DNA of 64,000 bases from Enterobacillus tribolii (lineage in GTDB: Bacteria > Pseudomonadota > Gammaproteobacteria > Enterobacterales > Enterobacteriaceae). Shown piece by piece: positions 55,470 through 64,000 of the stretch. A program made the translations under genes and the position numbers. The notes under the pieces were generated by a model. The model did not search any database, was not told the DNA's origin, and saw only the letters and a list, made by a program, of their open reading frames with translations. The DNA lies in contig NZ_QRAP01000003.1 in NCBI RefSeq assembly GCF_003363015.1, forward strand, positions 310,001 to 374,000. The letters are read 5' to 3'. Position 1 is the stretch's first letter. Every line of letters begins with the position of its first letter.

Positions 55470-56762
55470 TCATCCTACGCGTTTCACTTCCCCGACCAGG
55501 AAGATGTAAGACAGCGCGCCAATCAGCGCCACGACGGCGATATAAGTCAGTGACGGCGCAAAGCCGTAATCCTGCGCCAGATATCCCACCACCAGCGGTA
55601 CGGTAATGCCGCCCAGACCACCGATAAAGTTGAATACCCCGCCGGTCAGGCCGATCAGGCGCAGCGGCGCCAGTGAAGAAACCAGCGACCAGGTGATGGA
55701 CGCAAAACCGTTGCCGAAAAACGCCAGCGCCATCAGGATCATGATCCACATCGGGTCATTGGTGTAGTTGGCACCCATGATGCAGGTGGAAAGCAGCAGG
55801 CCGCAGATGATCGGCGTTTTACGGGCAAAGCCGATAGACTTACCGCTGCGCAGCAGGCGATCCGCCACAATACCGGACAGGATCACGCCAAAAAACGCCG
55901 CCAGGAACGGCACCGTGGTCATAAAGCCCGCGGTCAGCGCGGTAATCTGCTTTTCCTGCGTCAGGTAGTTGGGGAACCAGGTCAGGAAGAACCACAGCGT
56001 TGAGGCGATGGCAAACTGGCCGATGTAGACACCGATCAGCTTGCGATGAAAAACCATCTTCCAGTCAGCTTTGGTCAGCGGCTCGTTCTTCTTTGCTTCC
56101 GCCACGGCGTCGCCGTCGATCATCCCGCCGCCGCTGGCGATATGCGCCAGTTCGGCTTCGTTAACGCCCTTGCTCTTACGCGGCGGCTGATAAACGAAAT
56201 GCCACACCAGCGCCCAAACGATGCCGACGCTGCCGGTCGCCAGGAACACCCAGTGCCAGCTGGTCAGTTCCTGCAGCCAAATCAGCAACGGCGTCAGAAA
56301 AGCCAGGCCGACGAACTGGCCGGAAGTATAAAAACCGACCGCAGATGCACGCTCCTGCTCCGGGAACCAGCTGGTCACGATGCGGTTGTTGGTGGGGAAC
56401 GCCGGCGCTTCGAACAGGCCCGTTACCGCACGCAGGGTCATCAATGAAACCAGGCCGTTGGCAAAGCCTTGCAGGAAGGTTGCCACGGACCATCCCATGA
56501 TGGCGATAAAGTAAGTGACTTTCGAGCCCATGCGGTCCAGGAAACGGCCGCCGGGGATCTGGCACAGGGTATACGTCCAGGCAAAGGCCGAAAAGATGTA
56601 TCCCATCTGGGCCTTGGTGATGCCGAACTCTTCCTGAATATGCGCCGACGCCACCGCCAGGTTCGCGCGGTCGACATAACAAATAACGACGGTGACAAAT
56701 ATCATTAATAATGTCACATAGCGCCGTTTGGTTGGTGCTGCGGATTGCAGAGTCATGTCCAT
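55470..56762 (-). CDS. dgoT: D-galactonate transporter DgoT
   Basis: MFS anion:cation symporter (430 residues, 12 helices) that imports D-galactonate with protons. It carries [46 protein letters not shown] in helices 1-2 and the DRMGSK loop motif. It is the last gene of dgoRKADT, 122 bases after dgoD; that gap shows no gene. Confidence 0.95.
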   Translation of the reverse strand: MDMTLQSAAPTKRRYVTLLMIFVTVVICYVDRANLAVASAHIQEEFGITKAQMGYIFSAFAWTYTLCQIPGGRFLDRMGSKVTYFIAIMGWSVATFLQGFANGLVSLMTLRAVTGLFEAPAFPTNNRIVTSWFPEQERASAVGFYTSGQFVGLAFLTPLLIWLQELTSWHWVFLATGSVGIVWALVWHFVYQPPRKSKGVNEAELAHIASGGGMIDGDAVAEAKKNEPLTKADWKMVFHRKLIGVYIGQFAIASTLWFFLTWFPNYLTQEKQITALTAGFMTTVPFLAAFFGVILSGIVADRLLRSGKSIGFARKTPIICGLLLSTCIMGANYTNDPMWIMILMALAFFGNGFASITWSLVSSLAPLRLIGLTGGVFNFIGGLGGITVPLVVGYLAQDYGFAPSLTYIAVVALIGALSYIFLVGEVKRVG

Positions 56763-56884
56763 GAGTTATTCTCACTTATTATCGGATAATAGGCTGAGCC
56801 TCGTTTCAGGCACAGGGGTGCCCCGACGAGAAATTCGCCAATTAAAATTTATCCAAGTTGATCAGTTAGTTATTTTTTATCGTA

Positions 56885-58033
56885 TTACCATTCGGCAACG
56901 GCGCCATCCGGATAACGCCATACCGGGTTACGCCAGTCCGGCGCATTTTTACTGCGTTCAATCACCAGTTCTTCATTTATTTCCACGCCCAGGCCCGGCT
57001 TATTCAGCGGATAGAAATGGCCGTCAGACATGCTGAAGTCGTCTTTATTGATCACAAAGTCCAGTAACTCCGCGCCCTTGTTGTAATGAATCCCCATGCT
57101 CTGTTCCTGAAGCACGGCGTTGCGCGCCACGAAATCCAGATGCAGGCAGGAAGCCAGGGCGATCGGGCCGAGCGGGCAGTGCGGCGCCAGCGCCACGTCA
57201 TAAGACTCCGCCATGGCGGCGATCTTGAAGCACTCCGTCAGGCCACCGGCGTGGGAGAGGTCCGGCTGAACGATCGCCAGCCCGCCATCAGCCAGCACGC
57301 GTTTAAACTCAAAGCGCGAGAACATACGCTCGCCGGCGGCAATCGGCAGATGGGTTTGTGCCGCCAGGCGCGGATAATATTCCGCCTGTTCCGCCAGCAC
57401 CGGTTCTTCAATGAACAACGGGCGGTAAGGCTCCAGCTCTTTAATCAGGATTTTCGCCATCGGCGCATCAACGCGGCCGTGGAAATCAAGGCCGAACTCG
57501 ATCTGGTTGCCGAGCGCCTCACGGATTTCAGCCACCACGCCAACGGCAGCGTCTACCTTGCGCGCATTGTCGATGATGCCCATCTCTTCGCAGCCGTTGA
57601 GCTTGAAGGTATCGAAGCCAATCGCCATCAGGTTGCGAATGCCGTCGATCACGTCAGCGGGCCGATCGCCGCCCACCCAGCTATAGGCCTTGATTTTATC
57701 GCGCACCAGGCCGCCCAGCAGCTGATACACCGGTACGCCCAGCACCTTGCCTTTGATGTCCCACAACGCCTGATCGATACCGGCGATCGCGCTCATCAGG
57801 ATCGGGCCGCCGCGATAAAATCCGCCGCGATACAGGGTTTGCCAGATGTCATTAATCCGCGCCGGGTCCTGGCCGATAAGGTATTCGCCCAGTTCATGCA
57901 CCGCGGCCTCTACGCTGCGCGCGCGCCCTTCGATCACCGGCTCACCCCAGCCAACCACGCCTTCATCGGTTTCGATTTTCAAAAACATCCAGCGCGGCGG
58001 CAAACGATAAGTCGTTAGCTTGGTAATTTTCAT
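56885..58033 (-). CDS. dgoD: D-galactonate dehydratase
   Basis: Enolase-superfamily dehydratase (382 residues) converting D-galactonate to 2-dehydro-3-deoxygalactonate. Catalytic and metal residues lie in [20 protein letters not shown] and [10 protein letters not shown], with general-acid/base His in [12 protein letters not shown]. It overlaps dgoA by 4 bases. Confidence 0.97.
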   Translation of the reverse strand: MKITKLTTYRLPPRWMFLKIETDEGVVGWGEPVIEGRARSVEAAVHELGEYLIGQDPARINDIWQTLYRGGFYRGGPILMSAIAGIDQALWDIKGKVLGVPVYQLLGGLVRDKIKAYSWVGGDRPADVIDGIRNLMAIGFDTFKLNGCEEMGIIDNARKVDAAVGVVAEIREALGNQIEFGLDFHGRVDAPMAKILIKELEPYRPLFIEEPVLAEQAEYYPRLAAQTHLPIAAGERMFSRFEFKRVLADGGLAIVQPDLSHAGGLTECFKIAAMAESYDVALAPHCPLGPIALASCLHLDFVARNAVLQEQSMGIHYNKGAELLDFVINKDDFSMSDGHFYPLNKPGLGVEINEELVIERSKNAPDWRNPVWRYPDGAVAEW

Positions 58034-58647
58034 TTCACAGCATCCTTATAAGCTTGAACAAATGCTCTGGCCTGATGCGCGGTCCGCGCGACATCCTGAC
58101 CGGCACGATAGAGATCGCCGCCCAATCCGGCGCCGACACAGCCGGCCCGCAGGTACTGATGCAGGTTTTCCGGCGTAATGCCGCCCACGGCGAACAACGG
58201 AACGTCAGCCGGCAACACGGCTTTCAGCGCTTTCACGTAGTCCGGGCCAAAAGCGGACGAGGGGAATATCTTGAGCGCCTGCGCACCGGCCTCCAGCGCC
58301 GTAAAGGCCTCGGAGGCCGTGGCGCAACCGCAGCACACCTGCATACCGCAGTTCACGGCGGCGCTGATGATTCGGGGATCGGTATTCGGCGTCACCACCA
58401 GCTTGCTGTTCATGGCGTGCAGCGTCGCCACCTGCCCGGTCTTCAGTACCGTACCGGCACCGATCAGCGCCTTATCGCCAAATTTTTTTACCGCTAAATC
58501 AATGCTTTTTTCCCACTCTGGTGAATTCAGCGGAATTTCAACCGCATCAAAACCCTCCTGCAACAGCGCGTTGATATGCGCTTCAACTTCATGCGGGTGA
58601 ATACCGCGCAGGATGGCGATCAGGGGTAACTCAGTAATCCAATGCAT
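58030..58647 (-). CDS. dgoA: 2-dehydro-3-deoxy-6-phosphogalactonate aldolase
   Basis: Class I KDPGal aldolase (205 residues) splitting the phosphorylated sugar acid into pyruvate and glyceraldehyde 3-phosphate. It has the active Glu in [26 protein letters not shown] and the Schiff-base Lys in [23 protein letters not shown]. It overlaps dgoK by 17 bases and dgoD by 4, as in E. coli. Confidence 0.97.
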   Translation of the reverse strand: MHWITELPLIAILRGIHPHEVEAHINALLQEGFDAVEIPLNSPEWEKSIDLAVKKFGDKALIGAGTVLKTGQVATLHAMNSKLVVTPNTDPRIISAAVNCGMQVCCGCATASEAFTALEAGAQALKIFPSSAFGPDYVKALKAVLPADVPLFAVGGITPENLHQYLRAGCVGAGLGGDLYRAGQDVARTAHQARAFVQAYKDAVK

Positions 58648-59533
58648 TCGCGATGCTCCTTATTCCGGTTTGAAAAGCCAGGTCGCCGTCGATTACATGG
58701 CCGTTAATTCCCGCATACGCCAGCGCCCGTGAATAACGTTCAGCCAGGCCGCTGCCGCCGATGATCGCCAGCGTTTCTCCGGATTTCAGCGGGTACTGAT
58801 AGCGCATCTGCGCCACTTCGTTGCCGATCAGCAAGCCCGACAGCCATTCGCTGACGCTGCTTTTATCCCGTTGCCCCAGCAGGTGAGCCGCACGGACCTC
58901 AAACAAACGGCTCACAACGCCGGCGTCATTGAAGCCGGTTTCCATTCCCTGTCGAAATGCGTTTTCATCCGCCTTTTGCTCACCGATACCAACGCCGATC
59001 AGGCCGTGTTTCAGCAACAAATGGTGCAGTTCTCCGGTGATAACGGTACGAAAATCCATGACTGTGTCGCCTTCCATGCGCACCCACTTGCTGTGCGTGC
59101 CCGGCATCAGGCACAGTGAAGCGGCATGCAGCCGTTGCGCGCCGATAAGCTGGGTTTCCTCGCCGCGCATAACGTTAGCGTTATCCGCCCGGTTAACCGA
59201 CAGGCCGGGAATAATGCGCACATCGCCGGGCAGCGGAGACGCAACCTGCGTCAGGTGGTGGGGAATAGCGGTCAGTGCCACCGGGCAGGGAAGATAAGGC
59301 ACGCTTTGCCAGCCGGCGTTGCTGCCGACCATGCCGGCCATAATGACCGGCACAGTGCCGCAGCGGCTGAACCAGGGAGAAATCAGATCGGAGAAGCATT
59401 GCTGCGGAGTCCGGCCCTGTAAGCGGGTAACGCCGGACTCCGAGATAAGAGAATCAATACATTGGCCTTGTTGATACAGCCAGGCGCGCAGATTTGTCGA
59501 ACCCCAGTCTATGGCAATAAAGCTTTCATTCAT
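58631..59533 (-). CDS. dgoK: 2-dehydro-3-deoxygalactonokinase
   Basis: Phosphorylates 2-dehydro-3-deoxygalactonate at C6 with ATP. The 300-residue protein has the DgoK-family start FIAIDWGSTNLRAWLY (phosphate 1 motif of the ASKHA fold), LMPGTHSKWVRMEGD and IIGGSGLAERYSRAL. It overlaps dgoR by 4 bases and dgoA by 17. Confidence 0.96.
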   Translation of the reverse strand: MNESFIAIDWGSTNLRAWLYQQGQCIDSLISESGVTRLQGRTPQQCFSDLISPWFSRCGTVPVIMAGMVGSNAGWQSVPYLPCPVALTAIPHHLTQVASPLPGDVRIIPGLSVNRADNANVMRGEETQLIGAQRLHAASLCLMPGTHSKWVRMEGDTVMDFRTVITGELHHLLLKHGLIGVGIGEQKADENAFRQGMETGFNDAGVVSRLFEVRAAHLLGQRDKSSVSEWLSGLLIGNEVAQMRYQYPLKSGETLAIIGGSGLAERYSRALAYAGINGHVIDGDLAFQTGIRSIANALDY

Positions 59534-60228
59534 GTCTCATCCTTTAGCCGCCTGGTCGCACTGGCAATCATCTCCAGCGCGGCATGTTCCGCGGCATCCG
59601 CGTCCTGATGACGAATTGCGTCATACAGCGCCTGATGCTCGCGCAATGTTCGCGGCATGTTGTCTTCATCCGGCATGTAAGTCCGTTCAAATACCGCACG
59701 TTGCAGCGAACTGATCGCTACGTTGAGTTGTTGCAGCACCGGGTTATGTACCGAAGCCAGTACCGCCTCATGAAAACGGATATCCGCCTCATTAAATGCG
59801 TCAAAATCCTGATGACCGGCATGCATGTCGTTCAGCGCCGCCTCAATCACCGCCAGATCGCCGGAAGTCGCCCGTTCAGCCGCCCAGCGGGCAATGGCGG
59901 GCTCAACCAGATTACGTACCTCACTCAGGGCGCTGATTAAGCGCGGGTCGTAATCATGCGCCAACACCCACTGCAATACGTCGGTATCCAGATAGTTCCA
60001 CTGATTACGCGCGGCGACGAATGCCCCGCGATAACGTTTCACCACCACCAGACGCTTGGCCATCAACGCACGCAGCACTTCCCGGATGATGTTGCGCGAG
60101 GTCTGAAACTCTTCGCACAAATCGTTTTCCGCTGGCAGCGCCGCGCCGGGGACGTATTTTCCACCGACGATTTGTTGCCCTATCTCCGTGATAATCCAGT
60201 CGGTTTTGCTCAGTGTGTGTTTTTGCAT
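59530..60228 (-). CDS. dgoR: GntR-family galactonate operon repressor DgoR
   Basis: A 232-residue FadR-subfamily regulator: winged helix-turn-helix at about 10-75 (GAALPAENDLCEEFQTSRNIIREVLRAL) and a helical FCD sensor domain. In E. coli it represses dgo until D-galactonate binds. ATG at 60228 (MQKHTLSKTDWIITEIG) fits the family; the open frame reaches 60324. It is the first gene of the operon, with two DgoR-type repeats about 120-150 bases upstream. Confidence 0.95.
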   Translation of the reverse strand: MQKHTLSKTDWIITEIGQQIVGGKYVPGAALPAENDLCEEFQTSRNIIREVLRALMAKRLVVVKRYRGAFVAARNQWNYLDTDVLQWVLAHDYDPRLISALSEVRNLVEPAIARWAAERATSGDLAVIEAALNDMHAGHQDFDAFNEADIRFHEAVLASVHNPVLQQLNVAISSLQRAVFERTYMPDEDNMPRTLREHQALYDAIRHQDADAAEHAALEMIASATRRLKDET

Positions 60229-60348
60229 AGCGGGATCCTTATTACTCACAACGTCATGGTTATCCGCATACTCTACCCCGTTAGTGATGAAAAGAACCGC
60301 ACTAATGAAGTACAACCCCTGCATCCGCTATTCGTTATCACACATGGA

Positions 60349-60380
60349 TTGTAGTACTAATTTTATATTCTGTACTACAA
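60349..60380. promoter_or_regulatory. paired DgoR-type operator repeats
   Basis: TTGTAGTAC (60349-60357) and GTACTACAA (60372-60380) form a perfect 9-bp inverted pair; each also resembles the reported E. coli DgoR repeat TTGTA(G/C)TACA(A/T). They lie upstream of dgoR and of the divergent dehydratase gene at 60513. The remaining 130 bases to that gene show no further gene. Confidence 0.75.
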
Positions 60381-60512
60381 TTTGGATCACAAAACATACA
60401 ATCAATGTTCTTTACGGAGAAATAAGAGGAGCAAAAAGCAACCGGCTATTTCATTTGCCGCCAAAGTTCACCAGAATCAGCTTTCACCGATACCGAGGCG
60501 AGGTAAGGAAAA

Positions 60513-61472
<960 letters not shown>

Positions 61473-61482
61473 TCAATTAATC

Positions 61483-61512
61483 ACTCCCATCAATGCGATG
61501 GGAGTCTTCTTA
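61483..61512 (+). terminator. terminator after the PLP enzyme gene
   Basis: Perfect 9-bp arms ACTCCCATC (61483-61491) and GATGGGAGT (61497-61505) followed by CTTCTT. Confidence 0.8.
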
Positions 61513-61922
61513 CCAAATACTATTTAAATGTCGTGAAATAAAGAAGATAAACCAAGCTTCCTCCTAAATAAGTATTTTTTTATATTCCGTATTTCAATAA
61601 AACACCAACTATAAATATTGACATTTACTTAAAAACCAGAATTTAAGCTTGGTGTTTTCAATAATATGAAGATAGTTTGTTCATGACACAATCACTTATC
61701 CGACATTTTCATCACCGGACTTCTCTTGCCTGCGCAGTTCAAATCAGATTACTATTCTTTAGATTAGTTACATGTATCAAAAGATATAGTGTATGAATAT
61801 TTATCTTCCAATTAATTAAGATAATAACGATAACGCGATATCACTTATTACGGCGTGCCGTGATAAATGATTAAATACGCACGTTTAACGTGCACTCTTG
61901 AGATTAGGGATATCTTCTGATG
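61513..61922. other. AT-rich gene-free gap upstream of the lipoprotein trio
   Basis: About 400 AT-rich bases without a supportable gene. It holds a 10-bp perfect inverted repeat, AAAACACCAA (61599-61608) and TTGGTGTTTT (61649-61658), flanking a TTGACA at 61618-61623. Two further dyads lie nearer the CsgG-like gene and are listed separately. Confidence 0.7.
61845..61893. repeat. two adjacent dyads before the CsgG-like gene
   Basis: TTATTACGGC/GCCGTGATAA (61845-61854 and 61857-61866) match at 9 of 10 positions. GCACGTT-T-AACGTGC (61879-61893) is a perfect 15-base dyad. They sit 30-80 bases before the start codon, so they are either operators or leader hairpins. Confidence 0.5.
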
Positions 61923-62591
61923 ATGAAAAAATTAACCTTGGGTTCAGCATTAATCATTACTACCCTGCTTGGCGGATGCGCAACGGAGTCTTCCCGTTCT
62001 CTCGACGTTGCCAAAGTCGCCTCATACGGTACGCAATATCAGGGCCCCCGCAGCCCGATCTCCGTCGGCAAATTCGATAACCGCTCAAGTTATATGAACG
62101 GCGTTTTTTCTGATGGCCTGGATCGTCTTGGTAATCAATCTAAAACTATTCTGGTGACCCACCTGCAGCAAACCGGACGTTTTAACGTGTTGGACCGCAC
62201 CAACATGGATGAACTGAAAGCAGAGTCAGGGATTAAAGGGCAGGCACAGCAACTCAAAGGGGCTAACTACGTGATTACCGGCGATGTGACCGAGTTTGGC
62301 CGGAAAGAAGTTGGCGATCGTCAGTTGTTCGGCATTTTGGGGCGCGGTAAATCCCAGATTGCCTACGCCAAAGTTAACCTGAACGTGGTTAACGTTCAAA
62401 CCTCAGAAGTGGTGTTCTCCACGCAGGGCGCAGGAGAATATGAGCTGTCTAACCGTGAGATTATCGGGTTCGGCGGTACGGCCAGCTATGACTCAACGCT
62501 GAACGGTAAAGTATTGGATCTCGCTATTCGCGAAGCAGTGAATAATCTGGTATCCGGAATTGAAAACGGCGCATGGCGCCCGGCTAATTAA
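61923..62591 (+). CDS. CsgG/HfaB-family lipoprotein
   Basis: A 222-residue lipoprotein (two adjacent ATG codons, 61920 and 61923) with a signal peptide and lipobox LLGGC (Cys near residue 19). The body has the CsgG fold features: VGKFDNRSS, TGRFNVLDRTNMDELKAESGIKGQAQQLKGANYVITGDVTEF and YAKVNLNVVNVQTSEVVFSTQGAGEY. CsgG forms the outer-membrane curli secretion pore, but this protein is shorter and no curli genes are here. It heads a trio with the DUF4810 and DUF799 lipoproteins. Confidence 0.88.
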   Translation: MKKLTLGSALIITTLLGGCATESSRSLDVAKVASYGTQYQGPRSPISVGKFDNRSSYMNGVFSDGLDRLGNQSKTILVTHLQQTGRFNVLDRTNMDELKAESGIKGQAQQLKGANYVITGDVTEFGRKEVGDRQLFGILGRGKSQIAYAKVNLNVVNVQTSEVVFSTQGAGEYELSNREIIGFGGTASYDSTLNGKVLDLAIREAVNNLVSGIENGAWRPAN

Positions 62592-62616
62592 TTATAAAAG
62601 AAAGTAGTAAGCAAAT

Positions 62617-62649
62617 ACCCCAGGCATCGGATAATCCGGTGACTGGGGT
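62617..62649 (+). other. stem-loop between lipoprotein genes 1 and 2
   Basis: Arms ACCCCAG (62617-62623) and CTGGGGT (62643-62649) with a further inner pairing (CATCGG/CCGGTG). No T run follows. It may mark an mRNA processing or stability point that lets the first gene be expressed more than the next two. Confidence 0.5.
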
Positions 62650-62704
62650 GTATAAACACAGCTATACGCCTGAATATTGACAGGTATAAAGGGAATAATA
62701 ACCA

Positions 62705-63067
62705 ATGGTGAAATCTTTACGAAACGCCAGCTTGCTGCTTGCGGCAGCGCTGTTGGGCGGGTGCGTTAATACGCCCAAACCCATGTATAACTGGGATAGT
62801 TATCAAGAGTCGGTATATCAATATTATAAAGTGGGTGACACCGATACTGAGCGGCAAATTACGGCGCTAAAAGAAAGCATTGAAAAATCGCGCGCCAAAA
62901 ACCTGCTGGTTCCGCCGGGGCTGCATGCGCATCTCGCCATGCTGTATATCAATACGGGCCGCCCGGAGCTGGCAATGGCTGAATTTAACGCAGAAAAAAC
63001 GGCATTCCCTGAGTCCGCCGGATTTATAGATTTCCTGACCAGCAAAGATAAGGAGAAGTTTAAATGA
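62705..63067 (+). CDS. DUF4810 lipoprotein
   Basis: A 120-residue lipoprotein with signal peptide and lipobox LLGGC (Cys20), then a short helical, TPR-like body (YQESVYQYYKVGDTDTERQITALKESIEKSRAKN; HAHLAMLYINTGRPELAMAEFNAEK). Its stop overlaps the next start by 4 bases (ATGA). DUF4810 proteins are regularly found between CsgG-like and DUF799 lipoproteins; the function is unknown. Confidence 0.87.
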   Translation: MVKSLRNASLLLAAALLGGCVNTPKPMYNWDSYQESVYQYYKVGDTDTERQITALKESIEKSRAKNLLVPPGLHAHLAMLYINTGRPELAMAEFNAEKTAFPESAGFIDFLTSKDKEKFK

Positions 63068-63720
63068 AACCTATTTTTGCTCTGTTAAGTTTAGTCGCAG
63101 CATTATTGTTAACCGGCTGCGCCAAACCGACCCAATACGATTATTCAGCATTTAAGCAAAGCAAACCGCGCAGTATCCTTGTTTTGCTGCCGCAAAATAC
63201 TTCACCGGAAGTCGAAGCCAGCCACGGTTTCTTATCTCAGGCGACGTTGCCTTTGGCCGAAGCCGGTTATTACGTTTTCCCTGTTGCGGTTGTCGAAGAA
63301 ACGTTTAAACAGAACGGCGTAAGCAGCCCTAACGATATGCACGCAGTAAGCATCGCCAAACTGCGTCAAATCTTCGGCGCCGACGCTGTGTTGTATCTGA
63401 CGGTGAGCCAATACGGCACCTCTTATCAGGTCATCTCCAGCGACACCCGGGTGAGCGCCAGTGCAAAACTGGTTGATCTGCGTAATGGCAGCGTCCTGTG
63501 GAGCGGCAGCGCAACGGCTTCCAGTACGGAAGACGACTCCAACTCCAACGGAATTTTCGGCATGTTGCTTTCTGCGCTGGTGAACCAGATCAGCAGCACC
63601 ATGACCGACAAGAGCCATGACGTTGCGGGAGTGACCAGCATTCGCCTGCTGTCTGCCGGAACGCCGAACGGGATCTTATACGGGCCACGTTCTCTGAAAT
63701 ACGGGAAGGATGCGCAGTAA
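63064..63720 (+). CDS. DUF799 lipoprotein (GNA1162-like)
   Basis: A 218-residue lipoprotein with lipobox LLTGC (Cys19). The domain YDYSAFKQSKPRSILVLLPQNTSPEVEASHGFLSQATLPLAEAGYYVFPVAVVEETFKQNG is typical of DUF799, the family of Neisseria surface lipoprotein GNA1162, whose fold resembles TolB/CsgG anticodon-like domains. It is co-translated with the DUF4810 gene. The three lipoproteins may form one envelope complex; this is inferred from conserved clustering. Confidence 0.87.
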   Translation: MKPIFALLSLVAALLLTGCAKPTQYDYSAFKQSKPRSILVLLPQNTSPEVEASHGFLSQATLPLAEAGYYVFPVAVVEETFKQNGVSSPNDMHAVSIAKLRQIFGADAVLYLTVSQYGTSYQVISSDTRVSASAKLVDLRNGSVLWSGSATASSTEDDSNSNGIFGMLLSALVNQISSTMTDKSHDVAGVTSIRLLSAGTPNGILYGPRSLKYGKDAQ

Positions 63721-63734
63721 AGAACTTTACTTAT

Positions 63735-63768
63735 GCCCGGTCAGCTCGCAGCCTGACCGGGCGCTTTC
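63735..63768. terminator. terminator between DUF799 gene and yidA
   Basis: Perfect 10-bp arms GCCCGGTCAG (63735-63744) and CTGACCGGGC (63753-63762), then GCTTTCC. It lies between convergent genes. Confidence 0.6.
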
Positions 63769-63779
63769 CTGCTCTGCCG

Positions 63780-64000
63780 TTATGCCAAAACAAATTTATT
63801 AATCGCCACCGCAACGCCGTCTTCCTGGTTGGTCGCAGTAATAAACTGTGCGGCTTCTTTAATTGCCGGTTCAGCGTTACCCATCGCTACGCCCGTCCCC
63901 GCATACTGAATCATCGCCAAATCATTGCCGTGATCGCCGATGCACATGACGTTTTCACGACCGATGCCCAGATGCTCCGCCAGTTTCGCCACGCCTTTCC
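63780..64000 (-). CDS. yidA: HAD-family sugar phosphatase YidA, C-terminal part
   Basis: About 73 C-terminal residues of a Cof-type HAD phosphatase; the gene continues beyond the window end. HAD motif IV is visible as IGDHGNDLAMIQYAGTGVAMGNA, and the tail EDGVAVAINKFVLA matches E. coli YidA. YidA dephosphorylates sugar phosphates in vitro. In E. coli yidA is a neighbour of dgoR; here four genes lie between them. Confidence 0.87.
   Translation of the reverse strand, partial: KGVAKLAEHLGIGRENVMCIGDHGNDLAMIQYAGTGVAMGNAEPAIKEAAQFITATNQEDGVAVAINKFVLA

Noticed and set aside
61923-62591. CsgG homologue as evidence of a curli operon
   Set aside because: No csgA, csgB, csgE, csgF or csgD is present, and the protein is shorter than CsgG; its partners are DUF4810 and DUF799 lipoproteins.

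Overview
The window is a chromosomal segment of a member of the Enterobacterales. Almost every housekeeping block has a recognisable Escherichia coli counterpart with high protein similarity: coaBC-dut-slmA, pyrE-rph, yicC, gmk-rpoZ-spoT-trmH-recG, gltS, xanP, yicH, glyQS, mtlADR, ibpAB and dgo. Gene order and content differ from E. coli (dcrB, yhhQ and tusA follow yicH; an EstA-type autotransporter precedes glyQ), so a genus outside Escherichia/Salmonella is likely. The sequence alone does not fix the genus. Coding DNA is GC-rich; the visible AT-rich exceptions are around 3.8-4.6 kb, 8.4-8.7 kb and 61.5-61.9 kb.

Layout. 1-3.7 kb: coaBC end, dut, slmA, convergent pyrE-rph with a pyrE attenuator, and yicC. 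3.9-22.7 kb: an accessory stretch lying between yicC and gmk. It holds (a) an AT-rich gene of unknown function; (b) a class II microcin-type locus, with a precursor carrying a double-glycine leader, an HlyD/CvaA-like fusion protein, a C39-peptidase ABC exporter and an unannotated membrane-peptide reading frame just upstream that may be the immunity gene; (c) the yidK-yidJ-yidH-yidG-yidF cluster (symporter, Cys-type sulfatase, two DUF202 proteins, sulfatase-maturing radical SAM enzyme) with its AraC-type regulator yidL; (d) an aldo/keto reductase; (e) an operon MarR regulator - triheme cytochrome c - iron-sulfur subunit - Tat-exported molybdenum hydroxylase - XdhC; (f) a solitary HNH nuclease with a probable modified-DNA sensing domain.

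22.8-33.5 kb: gmk-rpoZ-spoT-trmH-recG, gltS, xanP (PurR-like box), yicH. 33.5-40.7 kb: dcrB, an acetyltransferase, yhhQ/tusA around a second PurR-like box, a PtxS-like LacI regulator, a LysR regulator, a vdcC-vdcD decarboxylase pair without vdcB, and yiaC-tag. 40.8-46.8 kb: estA-like autotransporter, glyQS, yiaF. 46.8-51.0 kb: mtlA-mtlD-mtlR behind four CRP sites. 51.0-55.4 kb: avtA, ibpB and ibpA (sigma-32 promoter and ROSE-like thermometers), yidQ, yidR. 55.5-60.2 kb: D-galactonate operon dgoRKADT with two DgoR-type repeats, and a divergent PLP-dependent dehydratase. 61.9-63.7 kb: three consecutive lipoproteins (CsgG-like, DUF4810, DUF799). The window ends inside yidA.

The best candidate for an undescribed system is the microcin locus at 4.6-8.6 kb. 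Its peptide core has an internal duplication and a glycine-zipper tail, and I do not recognise it as any named microcin.
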